Assembly: GCF_037975245.1 (NCBI RefSeq)
Contig: NC_092575.1
Span: forward strand, 20,475,841-20,539,840
From: Apostichopus japonicus
Lineage: Eukaryota > Echinodermata > Holothuroidea > Aspidochirotida > Stichopodidae
Length of the DNA: 64,000 nucleotides
Direction: 5' to 3'
Shown here: positions 1-11,465 of the stretch, piece by piece
Numbering within the stretch: the stretch's first letter is position 1
How the letters are laid out: each line of letters begins with the position of its first letter
Notes under the pieces: model-generated
Seen by the model: the letters and a program-made list of their open reading frames with translations, nothing else
Database searches by the model: none
Told to the model about the DNA's origin: nothing
Made by a program: the position numbers and the translations under genes

Positions 1-170
1 GCCTAAAAATCACATTGTTTTTCTGTGGAAGTCAGAGCTCATTGGAGGTCAATGAAAGTCAAAAGTCTGAAAACCTTGTTAGCGTACTAACTCTTTCAAC
101 ATTTAAAAATTTTGTACACAGTGTCACTGACGACTATTTTCATATTTATTTCTTCGCTAAGTCAAATTGA

Positions 171-411
171 ATGTATGTATGTATTTTAGATCCTCCTGCA
201 AACAGGAACTCGCGAAGAAGCCTCATTGGCTTATCAAAGCCTCAAGCTGACTGAAGTCAGTCTCTAAGATTCATATTTTAACATCCATGATTATGAATTG
301 TCAACAACTCTGTTAGTGGAGGACATACATTAATCTTGGAGTGACTTGAACTCGGACCTTGTGATTGAAAGGCACCAGTGTTAACCACTGAGCTAACACT
401 CCACGATGTCC
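171..411 (-). mobile_element. tRNA-derived SINE, copy 1 (with tRNA head)
   Basis: Read on the minus strand this begins with a tRNA-like head: an A-box-like TTAGCTCAGTGGTT (around 380-395) and a B-box-like GTTCAAGTC (around 341-350). TGGAGTG before the A box is complementary to CACTCCA after the B box. A non-tRNA body follows, then a tail of TACA repeats near 171-185. The same body occurs at 21622-21828 and 37611-37770, which shows it is dispersed. It lies in the intron upstream of the C11orf54 penultimate exon. Internal RNA polymerase III promoters are the norm for this class. The 3' tail suggests a LINE partner that I cannot name. No clear target duplication was found. Confidence 0.8.
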
Positions 412-501
412 AAACTAAACTACAGGTCTGCCTCTGTCTCTCTCACTGTAAGCTTTCTCTATCGTTAAAATTACTACTCTTGTTGTTCATGTTCATTGCA
501 G

Positions 502-615
502 CCAGATTATTCACAAGTACCTCTGAATTCAGATGCAGATGTTGACAGTTGGTTAAAATTTCGGGAAGCAGACGCTCCTTTGGTTTGTCTTAGTGTGCTA
601 ATCAGTCATGACCCG
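502..615 (+). CDS. C11orf54: C11orf54/PTD012-like ester hydrolase, penultimate coding exon
   Basis: This 38-codon exon reads PDYSQVPLNSDADVDSWLKF... and ends ...LVCLSVLISHDP. It closely follows the matching stretch of human C11orf54 (PTD012), where the same PLNSD, APLVCL and DP words occur. It is flanked by an acceptor AG at 500-501 and a GTAAG donor at 616, and both ends are phase 0. The family is a zinc-dependent ester hydrolase, active on p-nitrophenyl acetate in vitro, found in nucleus and cytoplasm and of uncertain physiological substrate. The N-terminal exons lie left of the window. A stop-free splice to the exon at 1461 gives a continuous match to the family C-terminus. Confidence 0.92.
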
Positions 616-1460
616 GTAAGAAATTCATCGGAGGAATAAAAATATTTACTTATTAATTAATATAATTAAAGTTATTTATTAATAGGCTACAGTAACAAGC
701 TATAGCATGGGAATAGTTACTTCTGGTAAGAAAAATATAATAATAATAATATGAATACAAATATTGAAATAACTGATAATTTTACTTATAGGTTAATCAA
801 CTGCTGAATTGAATTGAGGTGATTTCAAACCAGTTGAGTATTTAAGCCTGTTGCTGATTGTGAAGCATAAATTTGTAATGCTCCTTGAAACAATATGCTG
901 CTGTAGTCAACATAAGTTATAACTACAGTAACTGCAAACAGTTTATAGTTAAAGTGACTGTAAAACTTATAAAAGTATGGTACAGTCATCATGGTTATGA
1001 ACAGTGACAAAATTTACTGTGCATTGAGCCAACAGAGAATAAGTACTGATACATCTAGTGAAGGATGTCCACAAACTCACTCTCTGTGTGTGTAATGACA
1101 ATAGAGTGACCATTAGAGGCCGACTGAGGTCAACAGAGGTCAAAGTCTGAAATGTTCGTAAACAATGTACTCCAAAAGTAACACCTGAAGAAATTCATGC
1201 TGGATTCCAAGGCCTACCGTTGTGAGTAACAGAACTTATGTGGAGGACAAAGATCATTTGAGGTCACTGAATATCAAAGTTTTGAACCCACGTAAACATG
1301 ACTTACTGCAAATGTAAAGCTGGGATATGATCCATACATAGTGTTCAGCTAAACCTTAGTGAAAAAGGCATTCCAAGCAAACACTGGATCTATATCAACT
1401 GAAGAGCCAACGGTGTGTGTTACATTTAATACTGATTTGATATTTTGTGTACATTTACAG
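616..1460 (+). other. last intron of the C11orf54-like gene
   Basis: This is an 845-base intron from GTAAG to a TTTACAG acceptor. It contains a short ATA/AAT run near 738-752. From about 1060 to 1290 there are several AGGTCA-like words followed by TCAAAGTCTGAA or TCAAAGTTTTGAA; a related stretch is at 45-80. This looks like a degenerate dispersed repeat, and I do not recognise the family. Confidence 0.8.
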
Positions 1461-1613
1461 GGTCTCAGCTTACGAGTGGAACACACGCATTGTTTCAGAC
1501 AGTTCAACGAGGGTGGTCACTACCACTATGACACCACACCGGACGAAGTTAGTTACCATGGTTACTTTGTACCAGCCGAATACATGTACAGATTAGACAG
1601 ACCTCCAACTTAA
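1461..1613 (+). CDS. C11orf54: C11orf54/PTD012-like ester hydrolase, final coding exon
   Basis: This exon encodes the last 50 residues and a TAA stop. It begins GLSLRVEHTHCFRQF and ends YMYRLDRPPT. The zinc-site motif known for PTD012, H-x-H followed nine residues later by H, is intact: HTH at exon residues 8-10 and the third His at residue 20, in NEGGHYHYDTTPD. The FVPAEYMYRLD stretch corresponds to the conserved C-terminal end of the human protein, but the tail after it is shorter than in human. The acceptor is at 1459-1460. The intact ligand set suggests a working enzyme. The exon sits about 8.4 kb upstream of TRAF4 on the same strand. Confidence 0.95.
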   Translation, partial: GLSLRVEHTHCFRQFNEGGHYHYDTTPDEVSYHGYFVPAEYMYRLDRPPT

Positions 1614-3774
1614 CAGCGAAGATCGGCAGGTTACCTCTAAAAGTCAAATAGTCTTCTTTTCTTTCATATTTCAATCTCTTTCTGTTCATTTTTAAGTGAT
1701 GTCATAGTTGGATCGCTGAGATATTTTTTAAGAAAAAATAACTACAGGTCCCTGTGCATTCATAAGGCAGTAAATGATTACCCTGGAACTGAAACTTGAA
1801 AAGATCAAATCATGAATCCAGATATTCTAGCAGATCAGTGAATATCAGTTAACCATGAACTGGTCTTGTCACAGATTGTGTTGGTTTTGTGGTAGCATGA
1901 GTGAGCCAAAAATGGAAGGCCAAAAGATAATCACGCGTACAGTCAGCCGACCCACAGCAAAGAACGTCTCTGTTATATCGTGGGTTTGTCAAGGCCCCCC
2001 TCGATGACAGAGGTAAGCACCTCCAAAACTTGTGCAGAGTCGATTCCAGTTGTAACACAAACTGTACTACTTCACCCTTTAACCATGAGATGTTGGTGGA
2101 AAATGCACAATTTGGTTCAAATTTGAAGAAAGAAAATATACCATTTGCAATGTTGGATTAAAATGTGAGACTACCTCTATACAGTGTTATGGGTATACAA
2201 CTGAAAGATGGTGATCTTTCAAAATCCCAAGTCAGCCAAGCCTGTTTGCTGTCCTTGGAAGTCATGTTAAAATGCAAATGGTAAAAGAGAAACTTTTCTG
2301 CTTTAACGCCACCCAGTCTTGTCCTCAAGTATGCTAGAAAAATCCAATAATGGCCACTTATGCTCCAACGTCAACAAGCATTTTCGTTACCACCCTCAAA
2401 GTATTTTTCCTGATGAAGACATTGGATTTTCATAATTACGACAATTCAATGTCCAGAAATAATTTGGAGATTTTAAAAACTAGCAGGAAAGTACTTTCCA
2501 AAATTGTTAGTTGGTTGTAGATTGCTAAGATTTGGTGCCAAATACTTATGACCTTCAACAACTGTTCTTTAAGCCACCTTGTATAGCCTAACACATAAAT
2601 GTGTATATATAAAATTGATGCCTAAGCTTAACACAATGAAACCTTTCTTTACGACATTTTTCTCACCTTAACCTCCCATATGAATGTCATGATATTATAA
2701 ACAGTTATACTGCAATGTTTATAGATAGTGTTTGAGCAATGTGACGTGAATGAAATAACTATTTTTTTAAATAACTTTTTTTAAATAAACAAAGTTAACT
2801 CACAGTGCTATTTAAGTAAAACCAAATTGAAAGCATTTACCAAGTAGTTGCCAAGTCTCTGTCATTTACTAAGGAGTTTTTTTGTATTATTTTGTATATT
2901 TTACCTCGGATGTGGGTTTCTTTGCACAGTTTTTTGCTGATGCCCCAAGCCCCCATCACCCCCTCCTCCCCCCCGCATTCCCCCTCCCTTCCAGTCTATT
3001 TTTCATTATGCTTTTGTCTACTCTGTTTGATTTTTGGCCAGAGCTCTTGCAGTGATTAACCTTGATTTAAAACGTATTTTACATTTTAGTCTCACATTAT
3101 CACACATTCACTACAGACTTGAGCAGTTGATATTTTGAGACTAAATCCCTCCGCTTTATCATAATTTTGCTCGTGTTAATAAGGAATAATATTTTGGTGC
3201 ACAGCATACAAATCTTTTGTTCTTCTTCTTCTTCACCATTCCATTGATCTATTTTTTTTTTTTGCCTAGAAGAGATAAGACATGATGTGGTACAGACACT
3301 CTTGAAATTCTTAACTTTTTGTGCAATGATGATATAACTTTTGTGTGTACGTGTGTGTGTGTGTGTGTGCGTTTGTTTTTCTATCTGACCGAGGACTTGA
3401 ACAAAAGAATTTCAGGTCCTCGGTTGTGATTTCTAAAGAATCACCACGTCCTCGGAAGAATTCTATTGTATGGGGTATTGTTAAGGTTAGGGTACGTGGA
3501 TTTGAACAATGGAAAATACAATGGGGTCCTTGGTTGGAATGTAATACAAACATTGGGGGTGTGTGTGTGTGTGTGGAGCCTTGGCTTGTATAGATGATAA
3601 CTTTAAAGTACTTGGTGGTTAAACTTCACAATTGGTATGTGATCCAACCTTGCCTATACAAGAACCCTTATTGCTTTTATTTTTTGTTAAGGTCAGAGGT
3701 CATGTGAAGAGGTCCTTATTTAAAATAATAAAATGGTAGCAAGATTATTCCAACAATAAATATGTAGATATACC
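1614..3774 (+). other. 3' UTR of the C11orf54-like gene and start of intergenic DNA
   Basis: No further coding is supported after the TAA. AATAAA words near 2784 and 3753 could serve as poly(A) signals, but the sequence alone does not choose between them. A C-rich run lies near 2943-2992. Open frames here, such as the minus-strand one at 1849-2058 and both overlapping frames at 3311-3593, have no family resemblance and coincide with simple repeats. Confidence 0.6.
3342..3370. repeat. TG microsatellite
   Basis: A run of TG dinucleotides with one AC break. A second short TG run is at 3557-3574. It produces spurious Cys/Val-rich frames on both strands. Confidence 0.9.
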
Positions 3775-4083
3775 CTGGCGCGTAGCCAAGGGGGGGGGGG
3801 CAAAGGGGGCGACCGCCCCTCGCCCCCCTTGAGAATATTTTTTTTGGTATGTTTTTATGATATCGCTAGTAATTCACTAGAAATTGCTTAGATGCAACTT
3901 ACAAGGCCTGGGAAGTGCCATTTCCAGCGATCTGGGAGGCATTTGCGGCCAAAATTTTTCTTGTAGCCGTAGCGTCAACTCATGGCAGGGCTACGCTTAG
4001 ATAGTTTTCAATGCAGAATCTACGGCTCTGATAGTTTGCCTACAGGTGCGCCCCTCCCTCGGCAAATTCCTGGCTCTCGCCTG
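3775..4083. mobile_element. short non-autonomous hAT-like transposon, copy 1
   Basis: The element is bounded by the 8-bp direct repeat GATATACC at 3767-3774 and 4084-4091. An 8-bp target duplication is the hallmark of the hAT superfamily. The left end is CTGGCGCGTAGCC and the right end is CTCGCCTG, imperfect inverted ends. A G/C-rich block lies just inside the left end. The internal stretch with GATATCGCTAGTAATTCA and GGCCTGGGAAGTGCCATTTC is shared, reversed, with the element at 7429-7700. There is no transposase frame, so it would need a transposase from elsewhere. Confidence 0.85.
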
Positions 4084-4091
4084 GATATACC

Positions 4092-7000
4092 TTAGTGAGT
4101 ACAAGAATCCTTTTATGTTTACTGACTGTCAATGGTCTACACACTTGTAAACTACAAGAAGTGTAGTATGGATGATTGTTATAATTGGTTTTGTGACACC
4201 AGTGTCACTACTAAGTACAATATACCTGTTGTTTGTGGAAGATAGAAAGTCTCCGAATATACACGTACAAAACAATTTTTCATTGATTGAGATTGCCTTT
4301 TACTTTGTTATAGCTTTTAACATGTCATATTATTTACAATCTGGATAACTTGAACATGACTTATCAATGTTTTTGATCATTTAAGCCAATGGGCTCTCCA
4401 AATGTTTCTACAGAGGGGGGGGGGGGGTGGTGGGGAATGTAGCCCATACATATATACTTTTAATCATGTTATATTTTATTAAGGTGTGAATCCCATTCCA
4501 GCCAGTAATCTTCTTTTTTTTCTCAACTTTTGATTTCTTTGGACATCTTGCTCTTGTTACAATTTAAACATTTCTTTTTACTTTTGATCTGCATATTGTG
4601 AAAGCTTTCCTCTTGAGCCAAATTTAAACTTGTAGTCACCATATCATTCAAATATTCGAGTCAGTATATATTAAAGGTATACTTTGGGTTACATTTCAAG
4701 TTTATAGCAAGTTGACATTTGAGCATGGGTGACCATAATCTCACTTTCTAGCAGTTTAATCCAATATCCCAAAGAAAATTTGTTGTATTACAACTGTTTT
4801 TTATAATGATTTTGTGGTGTCTCTGAAAGCCAAAAGTTTATGCCCACTGCTATGTAGTATTCTGGTTTTGCTATTTTTTGTGAATATATTATTAAGTAAG
4901 GGGATCTCTCAAATTGTGGCAAATTGTAAAAGCACAAGCCCCTCTTCTTTGAGGCCACTACTAACCAGACCCAATGACCTTATGAAATTTATCAGCCAGC
5001 TAGGACACACAAGTTTCTAATACTATCCTTGTCTCTATACATAGTCAGGCTCCAAAGCACTTGAAGGGACAGTATAAATAGTTCCGAAACCTCTGTCTAG
5101 TAGAAAACTGGAGGATTTTATTGTCCCTGCAAGTGCGTTGAAGCATGATATATGCAAGTACCATAGCATCTTAAGGAATAAAATAGTAGATTTAATTAGT
5201 CAACTTATTTGAGATTGTTGATTACTAAGTAGTTGGTTTTAGTGACAAATTGTTTAGCTTAGTTGTCAAAGTTGTGTATTTTGTGGTGTTTACAAGGTGG
5301 CATAGCAGTATCCAAAACATTTGCTTGTAATGAAGCCATCTCTAAAACCAAATAGGATTTTTAAAGGCAATTAAATTTATTAATTTGTTTCCTTGCTTAT
5401 TTTCTTTCTATTTTTTAGATCATTTCATTTGCAATAAAGCCAATCATGGATCATATTGCCAATAAATATGGTTTGGAGAAATATAGTTCACCTGTAGTTG
5501 TTGTTATTTAGTGGTAATACGCAGGGGGTTCTTGGACGACAATGTCCCCCAAAATTTTGATTATGCCCCCCTCCCATTTTTCTTTCAAATTTATGGTCTC
5601 AGTAATGGACACCTATGGTGAATCCTTGTAAATGCTCCCCCCCCCCCCCCCAACAAAAATTCTGCCTGCCAAACAAACAATCTGTCCCTCCAAACTTGAC
5701 AAGCTGGCTATGGGCCCTTTGAAACCAAGGTTGTATTGCCTACTTCATAATACTTTCTGCAATGACACAATCAGTCAACTTATTTAGCATTCCTCAATAT
5801 AAGTTAGAAGGACAGAACCTCATAGAAACTATTTTCAGAAACTTGTAGGGACTTCAGATCCTTGGTAATACTAATGATTTTTAAGTAAAATGCAGATCCC
5901 TATGTTCTCAGTTATAAAATAATAGTTGTATGCAGATGACAATTTATATTCCACTATCCCGAGAAATGGAACCAAAGGAAGAATTTATTACTATGAAGGT
6001 TTTAAGTAGACTTACATATACATTTTCCAAACAGTCACACAAGATAGACTGTGGGCACGACAACCAAACGACGTTACTGATCCACTCCCAACCCAAGTCC
6101 CCTTGCGTCGAGACTTGTTTATACCACGTAATTGCATGATTTACATACAAGAACTCGGTAGCATCACACATCCTGGCGTTAACTTGAAGGACGATATGAA
6201 AACTATATGCTGCCCTCTATTTTCCAAGTTAGCGGCGCTGTTGTAATATATTTAATATAGTTTCTTTATATTGAAAGGAACTCTAAGATTTAAGAGAGCC
6301 GTACGTACATACCGCTGTGAGATCTATATTATACATAGGGGAACGGAAGAGACAATATTCAAAGCATCTTCTTGAGTTTGGTCGACAATTTTACCAAGCC
6401 TACTGAATATTATTACTCATGAATAGTCATGATATGATTCCACTTGATCACCATAAACTATTTTTTTTTTTAATGAGGTTAATAAGCCAATAATTAATTT
6501 CATAAGATCCTCAAAGTTTTGCAGCACAGACATTTTTCATGTTGGTGTTAAGTTATTAACCACATTTAAAGAGCAGTTTACTTAATTACTTCAATGGAAG
6601 TTGACTAGTCAACGTTATATTACATTGTCAGGGGTATTTGACATAGCATAAAATATGTCGTTGTCAACTGAATAAGGTTGTGTTCAGATCGGGAAGACAT
6701 GGAAGATGTTATGTGCGAATGAAATTCAATCGGGCTTGTACCCCAATAAATTACCCTCTCGTCAGGCCTGTCAACGGTCCTTCCATTCCTACACCTCCCT
6801 TACCCCTACCTCCCCTGTACGTTCCAACAATGGTACTGAATAATAACACTTATACTAGCCCCGTTACCTCGTAATGGAACGGGCTACCGTACTCCCGAAT
6901 TCGCTCGAATATAGTATACTATCCACAAAAGTATATATATGCCTTTGATGACCAAATCAACAAACTATGCATGTCGAGAGCAGAGAATTTGATATTTAAC

Positions 7001-7420
7001 TTCAAACTAACCGTCCACTGTGTATGAGACATAGGTTAGAACTTTACTGGGAGACAAAGGATCGTAAATAATTTAAACTTCACACAAAGAAACTATATAA
7101 AGAAACTGAAAACTGTTTGTACTAACAAAGTTATAAAAGTCTTCGGTGTAATTTTGCTTATATTTATTGAGAAACAGTCCCTGACATGTCGAGAATTACA
7201 AACAGTCGGCAGGAAACTATATCTTCAATCAGTCTTTATATAATTCTTAGAGAAACTCCGAACTAAAGGTTAGCAGTATTTGTCCTCAAATTTTAGCACG
7301 CTAATGAATTGCTAGAAGTTTTCAAACAGTACTTTGCTGGAGGTCCTGATTTCTCCATATTATACTCCCATCTATTGGGGGAGTTTTACAATAGATAACT
7401 AAATGTCTCGGCGGTCATAA
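4092..7420. other. intergenic DNA between two inverted hAT-like copies
   Basis: This is AT-rich DNA with no supported gene. Homopolymer runs occur at 4415-4428 (G) and 5635-5652 (C). An AATAAA-rich patch at about 5430-5470 encodes nothing recognisable. Positions 6150-6900 are more mixed in base content and include a proline-rich chance frame at 6680-6874. The stretch is flanked by the two oppositely oriented elements at 3775-4083 and 7429-7700. Confidence 0.6.
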
Positions 7421-7428
7421 GATGTAGA

Positions 7429-7700
7429 GAGGTGCGTAGTGAGGAATTTGCAAAGAGAGGGCGAAGCCTGCAGGCAAACTATCTAAGCGTAGCGCCACCA
7501 TAAGTTGGCGCGAAGCGTACAAGAAAAATGCCGCCCAGATCGCTGGAAATGGCACTTCCCAGGCCTTGTCAGTTGCATCTAAGCAGTTTATATTCTGAAA
7601 TTACTAGCGATATCATAAAAAATAAAAAAAATAAAAAATATGCATAAAGGGGGGTGGGCGGTCGCCCCCTTCGCTCCCCCCCCCATTGGCTACGCGCCTG
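7429..7700. mobile_element. short non-autonomous hAT-like transposon, copy 2 (inverted)
   Basis: It is bounded by the exact 8-bp target duplication GATGTAGA at 7421-7428 and 7701-7708. The right end, read inward on the minus strand, is CAGGCGCGTAGCCAAT; the left end is GAGGTGCGTAG. The interior is a reverse-oriented relative of 3775-4083 and shares GATCGCTGGAAATGGCACTT and TTACTAGCGATATCATAA with it. It carries no coding capacity. The two copies have different target duplications, so they are independent insertions. Confidence 0.88.
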
Positions 7701-7760
7701 GATGTAGAGTTACCAGGGAGTTATTTTGGAACAACACCCTGGAGTTGTAATGTTAGCATA

Positions 7761-7925
7761 ACACGACATCTCGACAAAATATTGAACTTTTGTCGAGATA
7801 CCGAATTTATACGCTAACTTGACATCTCGTTAAAATTTGTCAAACTGCCGAGTTACCATTTTACACCCAACTTGGCATCTCGACAAAACTTTGATTTTTG
7901 TCGAGATACCGAGTTACGTTAACTT
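7761..7925. repeat. tandem repeat of about 50-58 bp whose units form hairpins
   Basis: Three adjacent units begin at about 7761, 7819 and 7873. Each starts with a C(T/G)GACATCTCG-like or TGGCATCTCG-like word. Units one and three contain the dyad ATCTCGACAAAA...TTTTGTCGAGAT, a 12-bp stem with a short A/T-rich loop. The middle unit has lost much of the dyad. A degenerate start (CTTGACATGTG) follows at 7923. No coding potential and no known family that I recognise. Confidence 0.8.
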
Positions 7926-7929
7926 GACA

Positions 7930-9984
7930 TGTGAAATTTTAAAATTTTACCGATACTGCATAGGCTATAAACAGTTTCCGATCAAAGCCATTGACATCTT
8001 GCACTTTAAACCAGTAAATATCATTAAAACGAATTGATCACTAATTACAATTAGTGTTCTTTTGTTCTGTTGGCTTTCTTTGTTGGCTGTTTTTTTTAGC
8101 ATCGAACAATAAAGTTTGTAAGGTTTTCTCAAAGCAGAAATTTATTTGAGTTGACTTGGCTTGAAACGGCTAGACTATGTCATATTTTTAAATAGACTTT
8201 CATGATTCTACGTCATTTGTTGAAATCCATCATGATATATTAAAAACATTAAATAAGTTTTTCTTCGCTGTTTGAAGGTGAATGGGGTCGTCACAATCGT
8301 CTCCATTGCGCATGATCATGACGATGTTTGGGTTTGTTTCTCCTTTAAAGGTCGCCAGTATTGCTACCAAAATGCTAGAATTTTCTATAATGGTCACCCA
8401 TGATGAAACTTCATCAAGCGTTTAAATCTCATCGTCATTGTATTTCCCTCGCTGCTGTTATGTTTAACTGGATATTTAGAGTATCCCTCTAATTGCATGG
8501 GTCATGTAGTTGACTTTAAGAAATTTTAAACACGCCAAAAATATTTGTCCGGTTTAAGCCCATGAGCATTAATATTTTATGAGAAGACGAGCGAGCCATT
8601 GGCTCGACATAACCATTTACCGGGTCAGGACGAATTTTTTTTTTTGTGCCAGGACACACGACGACGAAGTTCATTGTGGCTGTATTAGCCCATACACAGT
8701 TAAGTTCCAAAGAATCGGTAACTATTAGGAAATCGACACGGAATAGATACTAAGGTTTGGATGAGAATACCAATAGATGAGAATACCAGCTGTATGCTGA
8801 GGGATACCTGTCGGTAATTAACCTATGTACGCCGTACCTCGGTCATGTAGGCCTCGTATGTTGAATACACAAGCTACGAATGCTAAAACCATTACATTCA
8901 GTTACGGAATGCCGTTTAAAGCGTAAGAACACATTCAAAATCCGAGAAGAACTTTTAGACGAAATGCGATGATTGAATTGCAAAACAGTCTGGCATAATG
9001 CTAAATGCATGTATTTGAGACCATCATATTCTGTCAATCTTCCCACTAACTTCGCCAGTCCTGCAGTTTACAGCTGACCAAATGTGATATAGCAGACATT
9101 GTGTTGGAGACCGTTGGGGATAAACAAGTCTATAAACAAATACAAAATGAAACATTGTCAACTATCAACTGTGATTAAGATTTAGTTTTCGTGAATTTAT
9201 GTGAAAAAGTTCACTGGATTAAAAGGCAAGAAATCTGTTAATATGCGCCGTTTGAAATGAGCGGCCTGGTGAAACTTCTGCACCATGTACGTGTCGTTTG
9301 TCTCGTATACACAACACAACGCACCCTAGTGGGGTAATCCTGTGTTGCGCAATATTTTATACGACTGCTGTTTACTTCTTCTGTGATTGACACCGTCCCT
9401 AACTTCTGGTGACCACAGTTTATACGGAAGCCCTTAAACCACTTTCAATTCGAACATTGTTAACAGTGACACTGAGGACCTTTTCCTAAATAGGTTTAGT
9501 TTGATTCCACGTTTCACATCGTTATTCATTATTCTAAAGTACCAACGGGCACTTTTTGAGTTACATTTCCAACTAGTTACATTGATTGATGGCTTTATAA
9601 TCTTCATAATCTCTCACATACCGACTTCGGTACTACTTCACCCGCAGGTGTAAACAGATGTGTATCATTTGTCGAGCAACAAACCAAACCTGTAAACTGT
9701 GGTCGGTCAGCTGGTACTAGTGGTAGTTGTAAACTACACTATTATTACACATCGCCAAAGCATACAATTCCCATGTGGAAAGCTGTCTGCTACCGTGAAC
9801 TAACGTTGAAGTTAAACCAACTAGTAGGTTCCACTATCAAGTGTAAAGACTAGATAACATTGAAATCGTCTAGGGTTGCTTCTGTCTTCGTTATTCAACT
9901 TATTGAGGCAGTTTTTCACCGACGGAAAGCTAGGTAAATCCCAACAAGATTTCTTCTTATCAGCGGAAAGTTGAAAGAGTAGCA
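7930..9984 (+). other. upstream region and probable 5' UTR/promoter of TRAF4
   Basis: No gene is supported. From about 9240 onward CpG becomes more frequent and the sequence less A/T-monotonous, as expected near a promoter. TATTTTATAC at 9353-9362 is a weak TATA-like candidate. An in-frame TAG at 9931-9933 closes the frame upstream of the TRAF4 ATG, so 9985 is the first usable in-frame Met. The transcription start cannot be placed from sequence alone. Confidence 0.5.
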
Positions 9985-10127
9985 ATGCCGGGGCATCAGT
10001 ACCGATTTCGCGACAAGTTGGAACGCCATCTCGTCTGCTCGCTATGTCAATTGACAATGAGAGATCCTGTCCAGATAACAAGCTGTGGACATCGATACTG
10101 TGATTCATGTCTTCAAGCATATTTGAG
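9985..10127 (+). CDS. traf4: TRAF4 exon 1: start codon and N-terminal RING finger
   Basis: The exon encodes 47 residues plus two bases of the next codon. It starts MPGHQYRFRDKLERHLVCSL, matching the TRAF4 opening MPG-x-x-Y-x-F, and continues through CGHRYCDSCLQAYL. Visible RING ligands are C18, C21, C34, H36, C39 and C42. TRAF4 is a RING/zinc-finger/MATH adaptor in the TNF-receptor-associated factor family, linked to JNK/NF-kB signalling, cell junctions, polarity and migration. It is the most ancient TRAF type in animals. The start has a purine at -3 and an upstream in-frame stop at 9931. A GTAAGA donor follows at 10128. Ending AG plus exon 2 T makes Ser, giving LQAYLSVGIFKCPED, the same join as in human TRAF4. 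Confidence 0.95.
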
Positions 10128-10566
10128 GTAAGAAAGAACAAACCTCACCATAACAAAATTAGGCCTATCCATGTACGGTTAGTTTGCATGTGATTAACTT
10201 TGTTAGGCTTACCCAACAGGTATTTGTGCCATATAAAAAAAAAAAGAGAAAAAAGAAAATCAGTGAAAAACAGTATGAATGTGACTATGCCTGATATGAT
10301 GATATCATTAGTGATGAGACATTATTTCACCAAACTTTTTGTTGTAGTGTTCAAACACATGTTTCTTTTTCTTTAAACAATTTCATTCACAAATGGGCAA
10401 TGCTGTTAAATGGATTATTTTGTATATTTAAAACCCTCCTGTTTTCTCTACATGGTTAGTACCTTTGATAACAGTTTTGCTATGTTTCAACTGTTCCTTG
10501 TAATTTATGTTTGTAAAATGCACTTAAGTATTTGTAATTTCTTATAGAAACATGGAATAAAACACT

Positions 10567-10879
10567 CAGGTATGTGCTCAGGAACATTTGAGTGCTGGGC
10601 AGATTGTGCGGTAGTGTGATCCACACCCTGGGAGAGGGGTCTCATCGGTGGGGGTATCCCCTCCCCATTGGACAATTTTTGCGAACAAAGTATGCTTAGG
10701 TGGTGCTATTTTTTCCTATTCTGTGCCATACATTCTCCCAGATTTTGGTTGTGGTAAAATTTGTTAAATTATCATAAAAATGTACCGGGTGGAAATGTTT
10801 AAAATACTGTTTGTGCTGGGCAGCATTCAGAACTGCTGGGCGCAGCCGCACGCTGCCGCCCGGTGTGAGCACATCCCTG
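10567..10879. mobile_element. terminal-inverted-repeat element, probably hAT-like
   Basis: The left end CAGGTATGTGCTCAG matches the reverse of the right end, CAGGGATGTGCTCAC, with one mismatch before the match breaks. The CAGG terminus and the GC-rich subterminal block (10840-10865) resemble hAT-type non-autonomous elements. The 8-base flanks, AAAACACT and CACACTGT, do not match, so the target duplication has decayed or the boundary is off by a few bases. It lies 440 bp into TRAF4 intron 1. The short frame on the minus strand at 10696-10884 is not meaningful. Confidence 0.6.
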
Positions 10880-11465
10880 CACACTGTTTAACCTTCTTGT
10901 GGGAGTGCCCAAAATCTTAAGATTTAGAACATTATATTTTTCTTTGCTTAAGTAGTGTTGAATTATACTATTGTTTATGTGTTTAAAACTCAAATCGCTT
11001 CCAAAGGTTTGCTAGTTATGTCCTGGTTGTAGGCCTATGTGAAAACTGATATTAAAACTGTGCTCCTTCTTTGTTTTATTTGCATTTTCTATCTTTATTG
11101 TTGTAGTCTTATCTCATATATAATCTGTGTATACATCTGGAAATGTTTACTTGGCTGGTGGTTGAGAAATGTTGTACTTTGAACATTGTATCATGGTATG
11201 CTTAAGGACTTTCTGAAGCTTATCTGACACTTTGTACACTAGTCGTCATTCCCAAAGAATGTATAGATTCTATTCTAAGTTTTGATTTTCAATTTTCCAT
11301 GAATGCTGTATATATGCGAACATTAATATACACATCCTATTTTCAGAGAATTGAGTCGATACTCTTAAACTATGTTAAAATCAGGAGGGACTAGGCGTTC
11401 AGTGATTATGTGTTAAGTCGTGGACTCACACTCAGTAGGGGGTCTGTTTACTGTCACAATTAAGG

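Noticed and set aside
338-400. Possible tRNA gene on the minus strand
   Set aside because: A and B boxes are present but the D and T arms do not pair properly, and the sequence continues into a SINE body found elsewhere.
1090-1290. Several AGGTCA words suggesting nuclear-receptor sites
   Set aside because: They belong to a degenerate repeat also seen near 45-80, with irregular spacing; no regulatory claim is justified.
5515-5720. Possible transposon around CAGGGGGTTCTTGG and a C-run
   Set aside because: No matching inverted end or flanking duplication could be found; it appears to be low-complexity C-rich sequence.
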